From positions 1-43,324 of the forward strand of contig JAQBQJ010000079.1 in the NCBI GenBank assembly GCA_028287065.1: a stretch of 43,324 nucleotides of DNA, read 5' to 3'. Numbering within the stretch: position 1 is the stretch's first letter; the number at the start of each line of letters is the position of its first letter. Shown one piece after another: positions 38,116 to 43,324 of this stretch. The translations under genes were made by a program, and so were the position numbers. Source of the DNA: Labilithrix sp. (lineage in GTDB: Bacteria > Myxococcota_A > Polyangia > Polyangiales > Polyangiaceae). The notes beneath the pieces are model-generated. The model ran no database searches. It was not told where the DNA came from and was given only the letters and a program-made list of their open reading frames with translations.

Positions 38116-40863
38116 CTACTTCTTCGGCTTTTTCTCGCCGCCGCCGTTGAGGAGCTCGCGCGTGAGCGACGACGCTCCGGCGGCACGGAGCTCGGCGCAG
38201 AGCGACGCGGCCTCGAGCGCCTCGGCGAGCGGCCGTGCCGCGCTCTCGATCTCCGCGGCGCGCGGCCCGTAGAACGCGGCGCGCTCCTCTTGCTCGGCCT
38301 TCGTGCACGCGACGCCTGCGGCTCCGATGAGGCTCGCGCTCAGCGCGCCGGGGAGCTTCTTCCGGAGATCGGGCCACCGCGCGCGAACCCACGATTCGGC
38401 GATCATTCGTGACGTGCGTCGTGCGAACGCCGCGCCCATCACGTAGCGCATCTCGTGCGGCCGGATCTCGTCCTCGAGCGACGCATCGAGCCCGCGACGG
38501 AGCAGCGCGGCATCGTCGAAGCCGCCGAGCGCCTTCAGCGCGAGCACGCGATCTTCTTTCGTCTTCGCTGCGCGAGCCGTGGCGAGCAGCTTCGTGAGCC
38601 GATCGGCGCCGGCGTGCCGCGTGGCGAGATCGAGCGCGACGCCTGCGGTGTCGGAGTCGACGCTCGTGGGATCGGCGAGCCACTTCACCGCGAGCTCGTC
38701 GGCTTCACGCAGCGTCGCCTCGTCCTCGGCGAGATCGCCCATCGCGAAGAACACGCTGCGCCGGAGGATGGCGTCGTCGCCGCCGCCGGCGGCCTCGTCC
38801 TTCTTCGGCATCCAGCCGAGGTCCTTCTTCCGCTTCGCGAGGCGCGCGCTGACGAACTTGCGGAACGCAGGGCGCGCGTCGTCCTCGACGAGCACGAGGC
38901 TCATGCTCGCGAGGATCGACGTGATCTGCTCCACGACCTGCCGTGCCGGATCGTCGTCGAACAGCGGCAGGACCTTGAGCATCACGGCGGGCTTCAGCTT
39001 GCCTGCGCGCACGCCGGCCCACGCGTTCGAGAGCAGCGAGATGCGCGCGGGCACCTCGAGCTGAGCGCGCGCCTGCGCGAGCTTCGTGAGCTCCGTCTCC
39101 GAGAGCGCGAACCGGTAGTAGCCGCCCTCGGCGTTCGGATGCACCCACGTGGGGCATTTGCGACCTGCGACGATCGACGGCGCGCCGTACGCGAGGTCCG
39201 CGCACTGCGCCTTCTTCTCCCCCTGCGCGAGGACGCAAACGGGGATCGTCCACGCGCGCTCCTGATCCTCCGGGACCTTCGAGCCGAGCGGACGCCACGC
39301 TTCCTGACCGAGCTCGATGTGCCAGCGCGAGCCGCGGTCGCACTCGACGTGCGCGGTGACCTCGGGCACGCCGGTGCGATCGAGGTACGTGGCGGCCATC
39401 TGCGTGACGTCCTTGCCGGACGCGCGATCGAGCGATGCGAAGAGGCGATCCGCGTGGACGCTCTTGAAGGCGTTCGTCGTGAGGTACTCGCGCACGCCGC
39501 GCTGGAAGGTCGCTTCGCCGATCCATCGCTCGATGGTCGAGAGCACCGCCGCGCCCTTCTCGTACGTGATGCCGTCGAACGCCTCGTCGGCCTCGCTGGT
39601 CGAGACCACCGGCTGTCGAACGGCGCGCGCGGAGGCGAGCGCGTCGACGTCCATGACCCCGAGCTGGTCGACGACAGCGTCGTTCTTCGCGCCGAACGAC
39701 GGCTTCCAGATGTCGACGATGCGCCACTCCATCCACGTGGCGAAGCCTTCGTTCAGCCAGAGGTCGTCCCACCATGCAGCCGTGACGAGATCGCCGAACC
39801 ACTGGTGCGCGAGCTCGTGCGCGACTACGAGCGCCTGCGACCGCCGCGAGCGGACCGACGCGCGCGCGGGATCGAGGAGGAGCAGCTCCTCGCGGAACGT
39901 GATGAGGCCTGCGTTCTCCATCGCGCCGGCGCCGAACTCGGGCACCGCGACGATGTCGAGCTTCTCGTACGGGTACGGGATCCCGAACCACGTCGCGAGC
40001 GCGTCGACGAGGCCGCTCGTCGCCTCGAGGCCGAGGGCGCCTTGCGCGGTCTTCCCCTTCACGGTGATCAGCCGGATCGGCGGCTTGGTGGTGCGCGCGA
40101 GCTCCTTGATCTCGAGCTCACCGACCGCGAGCGCGACGAGGTACGTCGGCAGCGGCGGAGTCTCGGCGAAGCGGAACGCGATCTTGTCGCCACTCGCATC
40201 GCGCGCGAGCTCCGGCGTGTTGGCGACGGCGAGCATGCCCTTCGGCACCGTCACGCTCACCTCGAACGGCACCTTGTATCCGGGCTCGTCGAAGCACGGG
40301 AACGCGCGTCGAGCGTCCGTCGCTTCGAACTGCGTGAACGCGTACCAGTTGCCGCCGTCCGCGACGCGATAGAGGCCCGACAGCTCCTGATCGAACGGCG
40401 CGGAGTACGTGATGACGAGCGTCGCGCGCCCTGGCGCGAGCGGCGGATCGAACGTGAGGACCAGCTCCTCGGGCGTGGGCGTGCGTGCGGCGTGCGCGGC
40501 GCGCAATGACACGCGGGCGGGGTGAGGCGCGTCGTCGACGATCGCGCGCGCATCGGTCACGTTCAGCGCGTGCGCGTCGAGGACGACATGCGACGTCTTC
40601 GCGGGGATCGCGACGTCGATGCGCGCGGTGCCGGCGAACGTCGGCGCGCGCGGATCGATGTCGAACGCGAGCGCGTAGTGGAGAGGCGTGGCGAGCGCGG
40701 GGAGGTGCCCGTCCTCGCGTGGCGGAGGGAGGACGGTCGCGGGCTCGCTCGCTGCCAGCGGAGCTGGCGGCGGCTGCGGCGGCGGTCCGGCGCACGCCGC
40801 GAGCGCGAGCACGCACGCCGCGAGGATGCGCAGAGCCACGGAGATGGGAGAGCGCCGGGCCAT
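38116..40863 (-). CDS. M1-family zinc aminopeptidase lipoprotein
   Basis: The 915-residue protein has a lipoprotein signal with lipobox LAAC (Cys24) and a Pro-rich linker. A complete M1 (aminopeptidase N-like) enzyme follows. GAMEN is at 313-317, and the zinc site is HELAHQWFGDL (His349, Glu350, His353) with Glu372 in NEGFA. A downstream Tyr lies in the ITYEKGAAVL region. The C-terminal half is a helical ERAP1-like domain (about 570-900). It should remove N-terminal residues from peptides outside the inner membrane, fitting nutrition from prey or proteins. A GTG at 40884 would add seven residues; ATG at 40863 gives the better signal peptide. Confidence 0.94.
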   Translation of the reverse strand: MARRSPISVALRILAACVLALAACAGPPPQPPPAPLAASEPATVLPPPREDGHLPALATPLHYALAFDIDPRAPTFAGTARIDVAIPAKTSHVVLDAHALNVTDARAIVDDAPHPARVSLRAAHAARTPTPEELVLTFDPPLAPGRATLVITYSAPFDQELSGLYRVADGGNWYAFTQFEATDARRAFPCFDEPGYKVPFEVSVTVPKGMLAVANTPELARDASGDKIAFRFAETPPLPTYLVALAVGELEIKELARTTKPPIRLITVKGKTAQGALGLEATSGLVDALATWFGIPYPYEKLDIVAVPEFGAGAMENAGLITFREELLLLDPARASVRSRRSQALVVAHELAHQWFGDLVTAAWWDDLWLNEGFATWMEWRIVDIWKPSFGAKNDAVVDQLGVMDVDALASARAVRQPVVSTSEADEAFDGITYEKGAAVLSTIERWIGEATFQRGVREYLTTNAFKSVHADRLFASLDRASGKDVTQMAATYLDRTGVPEVTAHVECDRGSRWHIELGQEAWRPLGSKVPEDQERAWTIPVCVLAQGEKKAQCADLAYGAPSIVAGRKCPTWVHPNAEGGYYRFALSETELTKLAQARAQLEVPARISLLSNAWAGVRAGKLKPAVMLKVLPLFDDDPARQVVEQITSILASMSLVLVEDDARPAFRKFVSARLAKRKKDLGWMPKKDEAAGGGDDAILRRSVFFAMGDLAEDEATLREADELAVKWLADPTSVDSDTAGVALDLATRHAGADRLTKLLATARAAKTKEDRVLALKALGGFDDAALLRRGLDASLEDEIRPHEMRYVMGAAFARRTSRMIAESWVRARWPDLRKKLPGALSASLIGAAGVACTKAEQEERAAFYGPRAAEIESAARPLAEALEAASLCAELRAAGASSLTRELLNGGGEKKPKK

Positions 40864-40906
40864 CGGCCGCACACGCTCGTTCACCGAGGCGGTGGGGTCA
40901 AGCCGT

Positions 40907-41452
40907 TCAGCGTGACGAAGCGGCTGGGCTCGCGTTGTGGATCCGGGTCATCGACGGCGGGAGAGGACGGCGGATGCTCGGCGGCCGCGCGAGACGGCGA
41001 ATCATCACGCCGGATTGCGACGGCGGGCGGGCGGCCCAGGGGATCGGCCTCGGCTCCGGATTCGCGGGCTTCGGCTCGGGCTCATCGAGCGTGAAGTCCT
41101 TCGTGGGCGACGTGAGGACGAACGACTCGACCTCCGTCTCCCCCGGCTTCCAGAGGACCGCGTGCGCGCCTGGCTGCCAGCGAGGCGAGAGGGACCACAT
41201 TCCACCTTCGTCGTGGAGGAAGCCGATGAGGCGAACGCCGCGGAGCGACTTCGGGCACTCGAACGAACGCGCGCCCTTCTGCGCCCGGCCGAGGAACACG
41301 CCGTTCTCGAATCGGTACACGCTGTTGCCCGTCGCGATGCTCAGCTCGCCCGGATAGATCTGCGCCCCCAGCGCGTGCCACCCGGCCGCGGACATGGGCG
41401 CGAGCTCCGCGAGAAACGTTTCGGGCGACGACAAGACCTCGAGCGACGACAT
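40907..41452 (-). CDS. Small protein of unknown function
   Basis: The 181-residue product from ATG 41452 has no signal peptide. The first 125 residues look like a compact alpha/beta domain (ETFLAELAPMSAAGWHALGA, YPGELSIATGNSVYRFENGVFLG). The tail is Pro/Arg-rich and basic. I recognise no family. It lies 43 bases upstream of the M1 peptidase start and runs the same way, so they may share a transcript. The frame also stays open upstream to 41587 but becomes Arg-rich and implausible. Confidence 0.65.
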   Translation of the reverse strand: MSSLEVLSSPETFLAELAPMSAAGWHALGAQIYPGELSIATGNSVYRFENGVFLGRAQKGARSFECPKSLRGVRLIGFLHDEGGMWSLSPRWQPGAHAVLWKPGETEVESFVLTSPTKDFTLDEPEPKPANPEPRPIPWAARPPSQSGVMIRRLARPPSIRRPLPPSMTRIHNASPAASSR

Positions 41453-41698
41453 GGTGCAGAGCCTCCGGAGTCCGTATCCTACACGAACATACCTTTGCAC
41501 CTGGCGTGCCGTCGTCCTATCCCGACCGTTTCTCCTGGAATCGGTCGAATCGCGGCCGAAACCACGGGTGAACGATCGGCGGATCACCCCCTCGCGGGTC
41601 GCCGTGGTCGCTCGTCCGCCGTGGCGCGCCGATCCAGGTCATGGCCCCGACCAGACCGCCGGTGGTGCGCGACGGACCTAAACGGACCTAAAACGGAA
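41453..41698. promoter_or_regulatory. Gap between phoD-like gene and small unknown gene
   Basis: It contains no convincing gene. A short A/T-rich segment near 41475-41500 (TATCCTACACGAACATACC) on the leftward path could hold the promoter of the 40907-41452 gene. The right end carries the decamer repeats at 41672-41702. Confidence 0.4.
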
Positions 41699-41702
41699 CT
41701 AA
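41672..41702. repeat. Tandem decamer repeat at the end of the phoD-like gene
   Basis: ACGGACCTAA occurs twice in perfect tandem (41672-41681 and 41682-41691), with a third, diverged copy ACGGAACTAA at 41693-41702. The last copy includes the stop codon of the phosphatase gene (TAG on the minus strand). Confidence 0.7.
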
Positions 41703-43279
41703 GGAGAGGGGCGGAGGACGGTGACGTGGAGATCGCGGCCGCGGCCGTCGACGAGCGTGACGGTCATCACGCGCGAGGCGCCGTCGATCCGGACGATGCC
41801 GAAGTACTGCTGTCCCGTCGCCGGTGAGCCGAACGTGTCCCAGCCCGCGGTGGCGAAGGCGAGCTCGGGCCCGAAGGTGTCGTCGAAGCGCTTCCGAGGG
41901 AACGACGTCGCGTGCATCGGGCCGGCGACGAACTCCCAGAAGGGATCCATGTCGCGGAAGGCGGCGCGCGACGGGTCGTAGCGATGTGCGGCGGCATAGT
42001 GCACGTCCGCGGTGAGCCACACGACGTTGCGGACCGCGCGCCTCCGTAGAGAAGAGAGGAGGGAAGCGAGCTCGGTCTCGCGTCCGGACGGAGGGCCGTT
42101 CGTGTTCGCGAAGCCGTCGAACGCTTCGATACCGGACCTGTCCGGCGCCGGCTCGGAGACGACGAGGCCCACGGGCATGTCGCAGGCGATCACCTTCCAG
42201 GTCGCCGTCGACGCCGCGAGCGCGTGCTCGAGCCACGCGAGCTGCGCTTTTCCGAGGAATGCTTCGTCGGGCGGCACCGGATGGTTCGGGGTTCGGAAGC
42301 TGCGGCCGTCGAGGAAGAAGACCTCGAGCATCGGGCCCCAGCGCACCGAGCGGTACATCCTCGACGGGTCGACGAGCGTGGGCCAGTGCTCGAGCATCGC
42401 GCGCTTCGCATGCTCCGCGATGACGCTCATGCGTGGCTCGGTGCGCGCCGGATCGTCGACGACCTCGCCCGGGAACCAGTTGTTGCGGACCTCGTGGTCG
42501 TCCCAGATCGCGAACGTGGGGACCTGCGCGGAGAGCGCGCGGACCTCGGCGGAGTGACGCGGATAGAGGTGCGCGCCGCGGAAGTCGTCGAGCGTCTCCG
42601 CGATATGGGATTTCGCCGGCGTGACGAGGTTCTTCCACGCGCCGCCGTCGGGGAGCGCGATCTCGGCCGGGATCGGGTTGTCCGCGTAGATCGCGTCGCC
42701 GCACGACACGAAGAAGTCGGGCGCGCGATCGAGCAGCGCCGTGAACGCGGGCATGCCTCCGCGCGACGTGTCGATGCCCCAGCCTTGACCGTTGGTGTCG
42801 CCCGACCATGCGAACACGACGTCGCTCGGGTTCGTGCGGCGTGAGGAATCGGAGAGCGCGTCCGGGGTCGAGAGCGCGCCCACCTGCCAGTCCGACGCTC
42901 GCTCGGCTTCGAACCGGACGCGGTAGTGGATGCGCGTCGACGAGGGCAGGCCCTCGAGCGCGACCTTCGCGATGAGGTCCGTGTCCGGTACGGCCCACGG
43001 GCCGAGCACGCGCCGCGGGGCCGTGAATGCCGCCGAATCCGACCATTCGACCATCATCCGCGCAGGGCGATCGGAGCGGCACCACACGACCGCGCCCGAG
43101 GCCGAGACGTCGCCGCTCTGCACGCCCCAGCGGGGCTCGGGTCCGCCGCTCGCGGGCCGCGGAGCGGCGGCCGTTGCGGGCAACCGCCCTCGCGCGCACG
43201 CCGACGAGAGGAGCGCGGTCGATGCACCCACGACGAGATTGCGCCGACCGAGCTTGTGATAGCCTCGAAATCCGCGCAT
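41699..43279 (-). CDS. phoD: PhoD-type alkaline phosphatase/phosphodiesterase
   Basis: The 526-residue protein has an N-terminal GRRNLVVGAS stretch resembling a twin-arginine signal, followed by a Cys (SSAC) that could be lipidated. A PhoD_N-like Ig domain follows (about 45-140). The metallophosphatase domain has AWSGDTNGQGW, SCGDAIYADN, IWDDHEVRNNW, LDGRSFRTP and TADVHYAAAH, which together supply the Asp, Asn and His ligands of the PhoD metal site (Fe and Ca in known members). It should release phosphate from phosphomono- and diesters outside the inner membrane. The ATG at 43279 is good. The gene is complete, and the remaining 45 bases to the end show nothing. Confidence 0.9.
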   Translation of the reverse strand: MRGFRGYHKLGRRNLVVGASTALLSSACARGRLPATAAAPRPASGGPEPRWGVQSGDVSASGAVVWCRSDRPARMMVEWSDSAAFTAPRRVLGPWAVPDTDLIAKVALEGLPSSTRIHYRVRFEAERASDWQVGALSTPDALSDSSRRTNPSDVVFAWSGDTNGQGWGIDTSRGGMPAFTALLDRAPDFFVSCGDAIYADNPIPAEIALPDGGAWKNLVTPAKSHIAETLDDFRGAHLYPRHSAEVRALSAQVPTFAIWDDHEVRNNWFPGEVVDDPARTEPRMSVIAEHAKRAMLEHWPTLVDPSRMYRSVRWGPMLEVFFLDGRSFRTPNHPVPPDEAFLGKAQLAWLEHALAASTATWKVIACDMPVGLVVSEPAPDRSGIEAFDGFANTNGPPSGRETELASLLSSLRRRAVRNVVWLTADVHYAAAHRYDPSRAAFRDMDPFWEFVAGPMHATSFPRKRFDDTFGPELAFATAGWDTFGSPATGQQYFGIVRIDGASRVMTVTLVDGRGRDLHVTVLRPSP

Positions 43280-43324
43280 GCGGCGCTTGTACTACGTCCC
43301 GATCGGCAACGCGCGCTTGCGGAC

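Overview
The window looks like the chromosome of a high-GC, Gram-negative, predatory-type deltaproteobacterium, most likely a myxobacterium (Myxococcota, Polyangia-like). The basis is strong GC bias in codon third positions, many secreted lipoproteins with Asp- and Pro-rich linkers, delta-60 repeat and FHA proteins, and C-terminal-Phe outer-membrane barrels. The assignment is inference; no 16S or other marker gene is present. I see no phage, insertion sequence or CRISPR array. One tRNA-Leu(UAA) is present.

Layout. 1-2906 (+): 3' part of a Cys-rich alpha/beta-hydrolase-like secreted protein, then a barrel-like protein. 2911-4568 (-): TetR regulator and an EpmA-like lysyl ligase. 4616-5458 (-): secreted protein of unknown function. 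5590-11458 (-): a long collinear run holding a biotin carrier protein, a D-cysteine desulfhydrase/ACC-deaminase-type PLP enzyme, a degenerate CPBP membrane protein, a TPR-AIM24 protein, PgsA, a Cys-rich lipoprotein and a lone SctS/FliQ export component. 11749-16135 (-): a giant VolA-type lipase-like lipoprotein followed, one base later, by a degenerate methyltransferase/transglutaminase-like protein. 16217-20843 (+): three genes joined by ATGA overlaps, described below. 20845-27580 (-): a serpin lipoprotein, a second giant lipase-like lipoprotein and a large outer-membrane barrel. 28073-30839 (+): histidine ammonia-lyase and an orphan DUF4118 histidine kinase. 30813-36984: lipoproteins, a monohaem c-type cytochrome, a delta-60 repeat protein, the tRNA and a small barrel. 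37081-43279: a double FHA protein, an M1 aminopeptidase lipoprotein, a small unknown protein and a PhoD-type phosphatase.

The strongest candidate for an undescribed system is the operon at 16217-20843. Its first gene encodes a complete but divergent SecY-like channel fused in one chain to a DUF2007-like domain and a SecD P1-like periplasmic domain. The second encodes a TPM-domain membrane protein. The third encodes a membrane-anchored protein with two Tim44-like domains, each followed by a four-Cys zinc ribbon, behind a long poly-Ser stalk. Together they suggest a dedicated, non-canonical protein translocation or membrane insertion device. A strong hairpin fills the divergent promoter region, and the operon is flanked by two giant lipase-like lipoproteins, which are conceivable but unproven clients.

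Most genes are called from long ORFs with recognisable motifs. Starts are chosen by signal peptide, overlap and ribosome-binding-site position, and several (GTG or TTG) are uncertain.
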